Shown here: in pieces, positions 24,700-33,027 of the stretch
How the letters are laid out: each line of letters starts with the position of its first letter
Numbering within the stretch: the stretch's first letter is position 1
Notes under the pieces: model-generated
Told to the model about the DNA's origin: nothing
The model's database searches: none
The model's input: the letters and a program-made list of their open reading frames with translations, nothing else
Assembly: GCA_047975295.1 (NCBI GenBank)
Contig: JBKEDH010000081.1
Location: 1 to 49,558, forward strand
Source of the DNA: JBKEDH01 sp047975295
GTDB taxonomy: Bacteria; Bacteroidota; Bacteroidia; Flavobacteriales; Flavobacteriaceae
Direction of reading: 5' to 3'
Length of the DNA: 49,558 nt
Position numbers and translations under genes: made by a program

Positions 24700-27450
24700 T
24701 TGAAAAAACTTAATTTATTGATTTTTTTGTTGGTAGTTGCCAATGTATTTGCACAAAAATTTACTTTAGAAGGTGTTGTGAAAGATGAAAATGGGAACGG
24801 ATTGGAAGCTGCCACCGTTTATGTGCAAAGTATTACCGATAGCGTGCCGATAGCTTACAGTATTACCAATAAAGAGGGAGGATTTTCGTTAAAAGTAAAT
24901 ACCGAAACCGATACCAAGGCTATTTTTAATATTGCTTATCTGGGCTACAAACCTTACCAAAAAACGTTTGACATTCCAACAGTTGATAACCTAAATTTAG
25001 GTTTTGTTATCCTTAATAATAATGTAGAAGAACTAAACGTGGTATCTATTATAGGGAAAGCACCGCCAATAGTGATAAAAAAGGATACCATAGAATACAA
25101 TGCCGATAGTTTTAAGACCATGCCCAACGATAAGGCCGAGGATTTATTGAAAAAACTGCCCGGTGTTGAAATTAATACCGAAGGCGATATAACTGTTAAC
25201 GGTGTTGAGGTTGAAGCTGTAAATGTTGATGGAAAAGCTTTTTTTGGAGAGAAAAAAGGCGATATTGCCCTAAAAAATATTCCAAGTAACGTTATAAGTA
25301 AAGTACAGATTACCGATTACAAAACCGATTTGCAAAAATTTACAGGAGAAGAATCCGACTCGGGTACAAAGGAAATCAACCTTAAAATTAAAAAAGGAAA
25401 AAACCGGGCTTATTTTGGCGATGTAAATTTGGGCTACGGTACCGATAAAAAATATCAAGCCAACGCCAATGTATTCCAATTGGTAGATGGTAAACAACTG
25501 GGTATTATTGCGGGAACCAATAATATAAATGCATCAAGGGGGTTTAATGCCCTGCCCGAGGCCGAATCGAGCAATGGTTATATCGAATCGGATTTTGTCG
25601 GAGCCAATTATTCCAAAGGGAAGTGGGACGAAACGCAGGTAAACAGTAATTACCGTTATAGTACTCAAAATAGGGACAACGAGCGCACAACTTACTCCGA
25701 AAACTTTTTGCCCAATAGAAATTATATTACCGAAGGTTCCAGTAAAAGTTATAACGATTCCGATAGCCATAATGGTAATTTAGATTTAAAATTTGTAAGT
25801 AAAAAGGGGAAAGATCTTTTTAGAAGGGGGCGCATATCCAACGATATTAGCTTTAGTGCGTCCAATAACGATTCGTATAGTGAGTCCAACAGCAAATCGG
25901 AATACGATAATGGCGATTTGGTAAGCCAATATACATCCAAAAACCAATCGTCCAATTCCAATTATTCCATTAACAACAATTTTAGGGTAACTTCAGTTTT
26001 TGGCGAAAACAGGGACTATTTGAATATGGGTGTGCGATTGGGCTTTAATAAAAACGATGGTGACGGACGGATTTATTCGAGAAACGAGTTTGAAAGCGAT
26101 AAAGAAGATGAGGAACAAAACCAGATATCCAACACAAACAATAGTTCAAATTCTGTAAATGTTTACGGTAGTTTTAGAAAAAATATATCGTCAAGGTTTA
26201 GTGTTATACCCGAGTATAATGTTACCGTAAGCACCGATAATAACGAGCGTTATATTTACGATTATAATGAAGATACAGGGACGTACGATAATTTTAACAG
26301 TCAGATAAGTGCCGATAGCCGTTATATAAATACAACCATTGCACCCGAATTAAGATTGCGTTACGAAGTTAAGGATTGGCGTTTCGAATTGGGTGGCACC
26401 TATACCAGTACATATAGGAAATTTGACGATAATATTTTAAACGAACGCGATTTTAAAAATGAATTCGAATATTTTACCTATTCCGGTAGAATACGCTATC
26501 GAGATGAAAAGGGGTATAAAAACATCTCTCTTAATTACCGGCAAAACGTAAACCTGCCATCCATGAGCCAGTTACAACCTGTGGCCGATGTTAGCAATAT
26601 TACCAATATACGAACAGGTAACCCCAACTTAAAACCGGAGGTTAACCACAGTTTACGTTTCGAATACCAAAGAAATCTGGCTTATAACAATATTAATCTT
26701 AATGCCAATGCGGGAGCGACCTTTTTAAAAGATAAAATAACCAATGCGACCTTAACCGACGATGATTTGGTGCGTTACACCACCTACGATAATATTGATG
26801 GCGATTATAGCTTTTCGGGTAATGTAGGTATTTCAAAATCAATTTACAACAAAAAGAACAATTTCAATATTAACTTAAATCTTAATGGCGATTACCGTAA
26901 TATACGGTCGATACAGAATGCCGAAATGTTTACAACAAAAACAGGAACATTAAGTCCTTCGGTATCATTGGGCTATTCGTATAATGAAATATTGACGTTG
27001 AACGCATCGTACAGCTATAGTTTGACCAATTCGGAATACAATACCAATATGTTTAACGATAACGACTTTTTTGTACAGAACTTAAGATTCGATTCGTCGT
27101 TGTATTTTTTAAAAAATCTATTTTTATCCAACAAATTATCATACCGTTACAACAGTAGGGTAGGCGATGCTTTCGATGGTGCTGCTGTATTATGGAATGC
27201 CGGTCTTGGTGTACAACTATGGAACGAAAAAGCAACATTAAGTGTTATAGGTTACGATATACTTGATCAAAATAATGGCTTTACGCGTTCGGTAACCGAA
27301 AGTGCCATTCGTGATGTAGAAAATAATATTTTAGAACAGTACTTTATGGTAACTTTCGTATATAAGTTTGGCAGGTTTGCCGGACAGAATATAAATGTAG
27401 GCGGAAGAAGAGGTTCGGGAGGAAGACCGCCACGTCCGCCACGTCATTAA
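24700..27450 (+). CDS. Outer-membrane beta-barrel receptor-like protein with carboxypeptidase-regulatory domain (copy 2)
   Basis: The 916-residue product starts at a TTG codon preceded by AAGGAAAC, which gives the signal peptide MKKLNLLIFLLVVANVFAQ. A carboxypeptidase-regulatory domain follows (residues 20-105), then a plug-like region with AEDLLKKLPGVEINTEGDI and VNVDGKAFFG. A Ser/Asn-rich beta barrel makes up the rest. It is homologous in layout to the protein at 12214. The final barrel strand appears to be YFMVTFVYKFGRF. After it comes a basic tail with GGRRGSGGRPPRPPRH, an extension beyond the usual barrel end. A terminator follows immediately. The ligand is unknown. Confidence 0.9.
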   Translation: MKKLNLLIFLLVVANVFAQKFTLEGVVKDENGNGLEAATVYVQSITDSVPIAYSITNKEGGFSLKVNTETDTKAIFNIAYLGYKPYQKTFDIPTVDNLNLGFVILNNNVEELNVVSIIGKAPPIVIKKDTIEYNADSFKTMPNDKAEDLLKKLPGVEINTEGDITVNGVEVEAVNVDGKAFFGEKKGDIALKNIPSNVISKVQITDYKTDLQKFTGEESDSGTKEINLKIKKGKNRAYFGDVNLGYGTDKKYQANANVFQLVDGKQLGIIAGTNNINASRGFNALPEAESSNGYIESDFVGANYSKGKWDETQVNSNYRYSTQNRDNERTTYSENFLPNRNYITEGSSKSYNDSDSHNGNLDLKFVSKKGKDLFRRGRISNDISFSASNNDSYSESNSKSEYDNGDLVSQYTSKNQSSNSNYSINNNFRVTSVFGENRDYLNMGVRLGFNKNDGDGRIYSRNEFESDKEDEEQNQISNTNNSSNSVNVYGSFRKNISSRFSVIPEYNVTVSTDNNERYIYDYNEDTGTYDNFNSQISADSRYINTTIAPELRLRYEVKDWRFELGGTYTSTYRKFDDNILNERDFKNEFEYFTYSGRIRYRDEKGYKNISLNYRQNVNLPSMSQLQPVADVSNITNIRTGNPNLKPEVNHSLRFEYQRNLAYNNINLNANAGATFLKDKITNATLTDDDLVRYTTYDNIDGDYSFSGNVGISKSIYNKKNNFNINLNLNGDYRNIRSIQNAEMFTTKTGTLSPSVSLGYSYNEILTLNASYSYSLTNSEYNTNMFNDNDFFVQNLRFDSSLYFLKNLFLSNKLSYRYNSRVGDAFDGAAVLWNAGLGVQLWNEKATLSVIGYDILDQNNGFTRSVTESAIRDVENNILEQYFMVTFVYKFGRFAGQNINVGGRRGSGGRPPRPPRH

Positions 27451-27487
27451 GGCGTTTTAATAAGTTAAAAAGAAACGCCGTTTCATT
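27451..27487 (+). terminator. Terminator after receptor copy 2
   Basis: GGCGTTT at 27451-27457 pairs with AAACGCC at 27473-27479 directly after the receptor stop codon, followed by GTTTCATT. The T-run is short, so efficiency is uncertain. Confidence 0.6.
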
Positions 27488-27495
27488 AAAAGTTG

Positions 27496-27503
27496 TATAT
27501 TTG
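27496..27503 (+). promoter_or_regulatory. Putative guaB -7 element
   Basis: TATATTTG matches TAnnTTTG and lies 27 bases before the guaB ATG. The -33 position falls inside the preceding terminator stem and does not match TTTG well. Confidence 0.5.
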
Positions 27504-27530
27504 CACGCAATTATAACCTAATTGCAAACC

Positions 27531-29003
27531 ATGACTGCACATCAAAATAAATTGGTAGGAGAAGGATTAACCTACGACGACGTACTTTTGGTACCGGCTT
27601 TTTCCGAAGTACTTCCTCGCGAAGTAAACATCCAAACAAAATTTACACGCAATATAACCATTAATATCCCCATAGTTTCGGCAGCAATGGATACCGTAAC
27701 CGAAAGTAAAATGGCTATTGCCATGGCTCGTGAAGGAGGTATAGGTGTTTTACATAAAAACATGACCATTGAAGCGCAAGCCTTAAAGGTGCGCCGTGTA
27801 AAACGTGCCGAAAGCGGTATGATACTCGACCCTGTTACTTTACCATTAACAGCTACGGTTTTAGATGCCAAGCAAAACATGGCCGAACATAGTATAGGTG
27901 GTATTCCCATTGTCGATACCGATGGAACTTTAAAAGGAATAGTAACCAATCGCGATTTACGTTTCGAGCATGACAAAAACCGTTCGATCGCCGAGGTTAT
28001 GACAGGTGAAAACTTGGTAACTGCTCCTGTGGGAACGTCATTAAAGGATGCCGAAGCCATTTTGCAAAAACATAAAATAGAAAAACTACTTATTGTAGAT
28101 GAAAACCATAAACTTACAGGCCTAATAACCTTTAGGGATATTACCAAATTAACCCAAAAACCGATTGCCAATAAAGATGAATATGGAAGGTTGCGTGTTG
28201 CCGCAGCTATAGGGGTAACGGGCGATGCGGTTAATAGGGCAGAGGCTTTGGTAAATGCCGGTGTAGATGCAGTAGTTATCGATACGGCTCATGGTCATAC
28301 CAAAGGTGTGGTAAATGTTTTAAAGGAAATAAAGGCCAAATTCCCTAAATTAGAGGTTATTGTTGGTAATATTGCAACAGGCGAAGCTGCCAAATATTTG
28401 GTAGATGCCGGAGCCGATGCCGTAAAAGTAGGTATTGGTCCCGGTTCAATTTGTACTACCAGAGTAGTTGCGGGCGTGGGATTTCCTCAGTTTTCGGCTG
28501 TGCTGGAAGTCGCTGCGGCCATTAAAGGTTCGGGAGTTCCTGTAATTGCCGATGGTGGTATTCGCTATACGGGCGATATACCAAAGGCTATTGCTGCCGG
28601 TGCCGATAGTGTTATGTTGGGATCGCTTTTGGCAGGGACAAAAGAGTCGCCGGGAGAAACCATTATTTACGAAGGCCGTAAGTTTAAATCGTATCGAGGT
28701 ATGGGTTCGGTCGAAGCGATGAAACAAGGCAGTAAAGACCGTTATTTCCAAGATGTTGAAGACGATATTAAAAAACTAGTGCCGGAAGGTATTGTAGGCC
28801 GTGTACCTTATAAAGGCGAGTTGTATGAAAGCATACATCAATTTGTAGGTGGCTTACGTGCCGGCATGGGATATTGTGGCGCTAAGGATATTGATACTTT
28901 AAAAGAAAAAGGCAAATTTGTTAAAATTACGGCGAGCGGTATTAACGAAAGCCATCCACACGATGTGACCATTACCAAAGAATCGCCTAATTATTCGCGA
29001 TAA
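27531..29003 (+). CDS. guaB: IMP dehydrogenase
   Basis: This 490-residue enzyme oxidises IMP to XMP with NAD+, the first committed step of GMP synthesis. The catalytic cysteine is Cys308 in GPGSICTTRVVAGVG. Two CBS domains interrupt the barrel at about residues 93-205. The flap carries YRGMGSVEAM, and the C-terminal GGLRAGMGYCGAKDI is typical. ATG at 27531 is preferred to the in-frame TTG three codons upstream. A strong terminator follows at 29022, and the gene is probably a single transcription unit. Confidence 0.97.
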   Translation: MTAHQNKLVGEGLTYDDVLLVPAFSEVLPREVNIQTKFTRNITINIPIVSAAMDTVTESKMAIAMAREGGIGVLHKNMTIEAQALKVRRVKRAESGMILDPVTLPLTATVLDAKQNMAEHSIGGIPIVDTDGTLKGIVTNRDLRFEHDKNRSIAEVMTGENLVTAPVGTSLKDAEAILQKHKIEKLLIVDENHKLTGLITFRDITKLTQKPIANKDEYGRLRVAAAIGVTGDAVNRAEALVNAGVDAVVIDTAHGHTKGVVNVLKEIKAKFPKLEVIVGNIATGEAAKYLVDAGADAVKVGIGPGSICTTRVVAGVGFPQFSAVLEVAAAIKGSGVPVIADGGIRYTGDIPKAIAAGADSVMLGSLLAGTKESPGETIIYEGRKFKSYRGMGSVEAMKQGSKDRYFQDVEDDIKKLVPEGIVGRVPYKGELYESIHQFVGGLRAGMGYCGAKDIDTLKEKGKFVKITASGINESHPHDVTITKESPNYSR

Positions 29004-29021
29004 ATTTTTGTAAAACATTGT

Positions 29022-29062
29022 TTTTAATGGCCAAGTCCTGTACGGGTATTGGCCATTTTTTA
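29022..29062 (+). terminator. guaB rho-independent terminator
   Basis: AATGGCCAA at 29026-29034 pairs with TTGGCCATT at 29049-29057, followed by a run of T residues to 29061. Repeat copy B begins immediately after it. Confidence 0.9.
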
Positions 29063-29070
29063 TTTTCAAG

Positions 29071-29277
29071 TTAAAGGTAAAAACCCTGCAATTTCATTGC
29101 AGTTACTTTAGTTTCTATAAACATTTGAGTCTATTTCATTTCGAACACAGTGAGAAATCTCATCATAAATAGAAGACTATACGAAGAGATTCCTCGTCGC
29201 TCTGCTCTGTCGGAATGACATTATGCTCTAAAATGAATTTCATTCATTAACTAAAACTATAGATTTCCAATCCATAG
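29071..29277 (+). repeat. Three-hairpin 210-bp repeat, copy B
   Basis: This 207-base copy matches those at 19791 and 32538. The first hairpin CTGCAAT-TTC-ATTGCAG is a perfect 7-base stem here. The central arms are CATTTCGAACACAGTGAGAA and the reverse complement ending CTGTCGGAATGACA, and the third hairpin is CTATAGATT-TCC-AATCCATAG. It lies just 3' of the guaB terminator T-run. The 160-bp element begins about 25 bases after it. Confidence 0.9.
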
Positions 29278-29302
29278 ATTATTTTGGATTTGACATTGTG
29301 CT

Positions 29303-29463
29303 TTAAGAGCCTGTTTAAATTTATATCAATTGTTTTTCTATATCTCTTTTTTGATGCATAATTTCGTTAAAATTTCATCAAGTAGCATAGCTATTATTTT
29401 CTATTTTGCCTCAAAAATAAACTATACAAAAAGTCTATCATACGAATTTAAACAGGCTTTAAG
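29303..29463 (+). repeat. 160-bp inverted-repeat element, copy 2 (MITE-like)
   Basis: Terminal inverted repeats are TTAAGAGCCTGTTTAAATTT at the left and GAATTTAAACAGGCTTTAAG at the right. The interior has no gene and matches 23373-23523. The size, terminal repeats and absence of a transposase fit a non-autonomous transposable element. Confidence 0.8.
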
Positions 29464-29470
29464 AAAATAA

Positions 29471-29490
29471 TTTAAAATTATTCTAAATAA
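29471..29490 (+). promoter_or_regulatory. 20-bp operator-like box, instance 1
   Basis: TTTAAAATTATTCTAAATAA is an imperfect palindrome differing at one base from 44785-44804, which lies upstream of the decayed iron receptor; both are preceded by AAAATAA. It abuts the -33 element of the promoter at 29494. The context suggests binding by an iron-responsive repressor of the Fur or DtxR type (inference). Confidence 0.5.
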
Positions 29491-29493
29491 AGT

Positions 29494-29523
29494 TTTGTTT
29501 TTACTAAATAAAGTTTATTTTTG
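29494..29523 (+). promoter_or_regulatory. Consensus Bacteroidota promoter in the repeat island
   Basis: TTTG at 29494-29497 and TATTTTTG at 29516-29523 are spaced 18 bases. It is among the best consensus matches in the window, yet no normal gene follows before a terminator at 29622. Confidence 0.6.
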
Positions 29524-29529
29524 CTTATA

Positions 29530-29657
29530 ATTTATAATGAATCTAAATAAAACAATTATTTGTGATAGATTTCATGGAAGTCTTACATATTCATTTTAAT
29601 TAATTTAAAATTTGTCTTTTTAAAAGTGTAATCTGTACGCAGGTTACACTTTTTTTT
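29530..29657 (+). ncRNA. Candidate small RNA, possibly iron-regulated
   Basis: A promoter at 29494-29523, preceded by an operator-like box, and a strong terminator about 100 bases later define a transcript of about 128 bases. The only open frame in it is 20 codons (ATG 29537). Nothing resembles a known RNA family. An alternative is the leftover control region of a deleted iron-receptor gene, since the same box precedes the receptor remnant at 45049. Confidence 0.35.
29622..29657 (+). terminator. Terminator of the candidate small RNA
   Basis: AAAAGTGTAA at 29622-29631 pairs perfectly with TTACACTTTT at 29644-29653, with a 12-base loop and a T-run to 29657. The A-run on the other side would let it act in both directions, possibly also ending the WG-repeat transcript. 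Confidence 0.8.
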
Positions 29658-29919
29658 GCCCTGCTAAACTATAATCAAACCAGATTAAGGCTCTACCTAA
29701 ATGGCTTTTTTTAATTGTTACTGTTCGGCATCCTGTTTTTTTAAGCTAAGGATATTTTTAATGTTTCAATAAGCTCCATATTCTCAAAATATATTGATTT
29801 CTTTCAAAAGGATTTGTAGATAAATGGTGTGGCATTAACCGTTTGCCAGCTATAAAAAACACTTTCTTATATCGAATTTATATTAAGGTAGTTTTTGCTA
29901 CGTGCCAACATTAAACTGC

Positions 29920-32070
29920 TTAATCCACGATTTCATCTCCAAATACATCATACCACTTCTTGTCTTCGTAACTGTAAAGTACAACATCGTTGTATTTTTC
30001 GGTGTAATTGTCTTTAATACTGATTTTGTAGGGAAAGGTTTTAATAATATTGCCATTTTTATCTATTAGCATGTCCTCTTTGTCCTTTGTTACTAATGCA
30101 TATTGAGATCTTGTAAAAAATGGTCTTGCAAAATAGTAATGGCAGGGTATAACCAGTTTTCCCGAAGTATTTATAAATCCATATTGCCCTTTTTGGTTTT
30201 CTACTGTTGCAAGTCCACAACTAAATGGTTTGGCATCTCGATAGCCTAATTTAGTAACGTCAATAATCTTGTTACCGTGATTATTTACAAAATATGAATT
30301 ATAATGTAGGTGTCCGGTTTCTGTGTTTGTCGTATAGGCGCCTATTAAAAGTAAACCATTGGAGAAATGGCCTTTTATGTTGTTTGCGTTTATGGGGAGC
30401 TTGTCACCATTGCTGTGGTATATATAGATTTCGTCGTGGGTTTTACCGCCGGTTTTGGATGTTGCATAAATATATTTTCCATCTGTTTCAATATTGTTTA
30501 ACTGGCCATGAACGACTTTGGTAAATTGGTTGTTGTAAATAGCTGCTTCGTTATTGTCTTTAACAATCCAAAAACCGTTTTGGTATTCAATATTATCGTA
30601 TTTTGGAGAAAATATAATTTTCCCGGTTATGGCATTAGCTATACCTTGTGTATTGTAATCGTAAGGTTTTTTCAATATAATCACATACTTATCGCCATAA
30701 ATATCGCGATCTTTCAGTACATAGGATATTTTTTCGAAAGTTTTGGTTTTATGGTTTAAATGGTAGGTATTGCTGTCGTCGTTAAATTGGTCCCAATAAT
30801 AGTAACTGTTTAATGGACGTAGATGTTCGTTATAATTTGGTTGTACTATCCATTTTCCGTTTACATCGATAATTCCACAGTTTTCGGTGCCAAATTTATG
30901 GCTAACAAAGTAACTGGATTTTTCTTCGTTTTTATTGTAATATAATTTATAATTAATATTGAACTTTTTAAGTTCTATTTCGGTATCGGGAATCCATATT
31001 TGCAGTGAGCTTATTGGTCCAGAAAAACTGTAATATAGGTTGGTGTATTTTATTTCGGTACTGTCTATTGTAGTTTTAACAGTAGCATTTTCAATATATT
31101 TGTCTAAGTCGGTTTCGGTTTTTATGCTGTCTTTTTTTATCCATTCTTTAGCATCCAATAAAGCACCCCTTACTTTCGAAAAATATTTTTTTTCGCTTGG
31201 TGTTGGTATTGTGGTACTGTTACGCCCTCTTTGCTTTAATATTCTGTCATCTTTATAATAGGCGGTTAAGAGCATGTTGTCTCCTAGTTTTTTAGGTACT
31301 TTAAGAGCCACATGTTGCGAGGTTATGGTATCTAAAATAATTTCGCCTAAACCGGTATTTGTTTTTTTGGTATGGAAATCGAGCAGGAAGGGCGTGTAAT
31401 TAATTAAGGGTAGGGTTATTCCAATATCAATATGGTCTATGGGTTTAGCCGTTTTTATGCCGTAATTTTTGTCAAAGCTCTGTTCGTAGTAAATAAACTT
31501 TTCGAATTCCGGCATTAAGTCCGGCTCTATGTATTTAAAGATTTCACCATCGTCTTCATCTACTTCTTCAACAGTATAGTGTTTTTCCAAATATTTATCT
31601 GAAATGATATTTGTACTATCGGGAATAAGTATGCTTTTATCCTTAAAGGTTATTTTTGTTATTTCGTACAAAGGAAAGGTGCTCTCGGTATAGGAACCAT
31701 TATTGTATAAGGCACTACTAATACCAAGTAAATTTTTAAGTTTATAATTGTAGGTCTCCAGTGCAATATGGTTGTAGGGATGGATAAGTTTTTGTCTAAC
31801 TTGTATCTCTTGGTTAAAAAACAATTCCAATTCTTTATCTTCTGGTTTAAGTTTTGAAAGGTTTTCAAAATTAGAGCTATCCTCTTCATCGAAAGTATCG
31901 TTTTTTGTGCCGTTTGAAAAGGAAATCCTAAAATTCTCCATATTTTGCATATAGTCTATTTTTTGGATATCCCTATCGACTTTCTTTAAAAGTTCGTTCT
32001 CCTTTTTGTTACATTGTATCTGTAATAAGGCTATTGGTAATATAAATATAAGAATAGTTTTTTTTAGCAT
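29920..32070 (-). CDS. WG-repeat lipoprotein
   Basis: This 716-residue protein starts with a lipoprotein signal with Cys20 in LLQIQC, so it is envelope-anchored. The C-terminal half has WG-type repeats such as CGIIDVNGKWIVQPNYNE, GKIIFSPKYDNI and GQYGFINTSGKLVIPCHY, which form beta-rich interaction modules. The N-terminal 400 residues match nothing I recognise; they are acidic and contain the segment YYSFSGPISSLQIWIPDTEI, suggestive of a beta domain. It is transcribed alone toward the repeat island. The partner or ligand is unknown. Confidence 0.85.
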   Translation of the reverse strand: MLKKTILIFILPIALLQIQCNKKENELLKKVDRDIQKIDYMQNMENFRISFSNGTKNDTFDEEDSSNFENLSKLKPEDKELELFFNQEIQVRQKLIHPYNHIALETYNYKLKNLLGISSALYNNGSYTESTFPLYEITKITFKDKSILIPDSTNIISDKYLEKHYTVEEVDEDDGEIFKYIEPDLMPEFEKFIYYEQSFDKNYGIKTAKPIDHIDIGITLPLINYTPFLLDFHTKKTNTGLGEIILDTITSQHVALKVPKKLGDNMLLTAYYKDDRILKQRGRNSTTIPTPSEKKYFSKVRGALLDAKEWIKKDSIKTETDLDKYIENATVKTTIDSTEIKYTNLYYSFSGPISSLQIWIPDTEIELKKFNINYKLYYNKNEEKSSYFVSHKFGTENCGIIDVNGKWIVQPNYNEHLRPLNSYYYWDQFNDDSNTYHLNHKTKTFEKISYVLKDRDIYGDKYVIILKKPYDYNTQGIANAITGKIIFSPKYDNIEYQNGFWIVKDNNEAAIYNNQFTKVVHGQLNNIETDGKYIYATSKTGGKTHDEIYIYHSNGDKLPINANNIKGHFSNGLLLIGAYTTNTETGHLHYNSYFVNNHGNKIIDVTKLGYRDAKPFSCGLATVENQKGQYGFINTSGKLVIPCHYYFARPFFTRSQYALVTKDKEDMLIDKNGNIIKTFPYKISIKDNYTEKYNDVVLYSYEDKKWYDVFGDEIVD

Positions 32071-32234
32071 AACAATTTATTAAGATAAGGGTGGTTATAC
32101 GGGAATATTTGATAAATACCAAGTAGAGTTGCTATGGATATGATACGTTTTTTGAACCTGTTGGATTTTGTTTGAGCCAAAATTTTGAGCATTGGCCGAC
32201 CCAGTTAAGTAATATATTTAGTCAATTATAAGGA

Positions 32235-32501
32235 CTATAACAGCGACTCGTTCCACTCTTTAATGGTGTGCTTGGCCACAATACCCTCCAGTACAAAAGG
32301 GTCGGTTCTCACAAAGGTTTCGGCACTGGTTTTGTCGGTAAAAATAGCCATAGAGCCTTCCATGGGGTTGGCATAGGGGCCAATGCCCAAAATTTTTCCT
32401 TGTTCGATATAAGTGTTGGCATGTGCCTCGTGCTTAGGATAAACAGCCATGATTTTATCCATATCCATGGTTGCGGTTTCGTAAAAAAGTATGGCCTTCA
32501 T
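32235..32501 (-). CDS. YciI-like family protein
   Basis: The 88-residue soluble protein has the YciI (dimeric ferredoxin-like) pattern. The core is PKHEAHANTYIEQGKILGIG followed by EGSMAIFTDKTSAETFVRTD and DPFVLEGIVAKHTIKEW. Family members are small and of varied or unknown activity, and a conserved His (here in PKHEAH) and Asp (TDPFV) are thought to line a pocket. ATG at 32501 is the only sensible start. Repeat copy C lies between it and the operon to its right. Confidence 0.85.
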   Translation of the reverse strand: MKAILFYETATMDMDKIMAVYPKHEAHANTYIEQGKILGIGPYANPMEGSMAIFTDKTSAETFVRTDPFVLEGIVAKHTIKEWNESLL

Positions 32502-32537
32502 TGTTTTCTGTTTTTGTTATAGTTTTTATTATCTAAT

Positions 32538-32749
32538 TTAAAGGTTAAAACCCTACAATTTCATTACAGTTACTTTAGTTTCTATAAACATTTGAGTCTA
32601 TTTGTTATTTCGAACACAGTGAGAAATCTCATCATAAATTGAAGACTATAGGATGAGATTCCTCGTCGCTACGCTCTGTCGGAATGACATTATGCTCTAA
32701 AATGAATTTCATTCATTAACTAAAACTATGGATTTCAAATCCATAGTGG
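32538..32749 (+). repeat. Three-hairpin 210-bp repeat, copy C
   Basis: This 212-base copy is the third of its kind. Its third hairpin, CTATGGATT-TCA-AATCCATAG at 32726-32746, is a perfect 9-base stem, while the first hairpin (CTACAAT/ATTACAG) has lost two pairs. The central arms contain TCGCTACGCTCTGTCGGAAT rather than TCGCTCTGCTCTGTCGGAAT. It lies 3' of the minus-strand operon ending at 32782, upstream of the YciI gene. Confidence 0.9.
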
Positions 32750-32781
32750 TTTATTTAAGAGTTGAATTGTTTATTAACAAA

Positions 32782-33021
32782 TTATACTTTTTTTCGCTGT
32801 ACCATTTTATCGGTAGTTTCGTAGCCTTTGGCCGGATTTTTAAAATAAAATCCATATACTAACACCAAAACCAAGGCAATGGGTACACTAAAACCGATAC
32901 TTATTAAAATGTTATTCAACTGTTCTTTTTCTAGCATATCGATACCCCATATTTTAAGTAAAAAATAGCTGTACAGAAACAGCACCAATACCGTTAAAAA
33001 TAATCCTATCGTTTTTTTCAT
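32782..33021 (-). CDS. Small two-helix membrane protein
   Basis: The 79-residue product has two hydrophobic helices (about residues 5-24 and 38-58) separated by a short polar loop, with a basic tail ending MVQRKKV. I recognise no family. It begins 6 bases after the stop of the SPFH-SHOCT gene and is surely cotranscribed with it. In the related Bacillus ydjGHI set a membrane protein accompanies the SPFH and zinc-ribbon proteins, which suggests a shared membrane complex. Confidence 0.8.
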   Translation of the reverse strand: MKKTIGLFLTVLVLFLYSYFLLKIWGIDMLEKEQLNNILISIGFSVPIALVLVLVYGFYFKNPAKGYETTDKMVQRKKV

Positions 33022-33027
33022 CTCTTT

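Larger units (their letters stand above)
29004..29919. other. Gene-free island between guaB and the WG-repeat gene
   Basis: This 916-base stretch is the longest without a gene in the window. In order it holds the guaB terminator, repeat copy B, the better-preserved 160-bp element, the 20-bp box, a consensus promoter, a possible small RNA ending in a terminator, and about 260 A+T-rich bases in which I see nothing. The WG-repeat gene reads toward it from the right. Confidence 0.8.

Noticed and set aside
29537..29599. 20-codon open frame inside the candidate small RNA
   Set aside because: Too short and without a recognisable start signal or composition to support as a gene.
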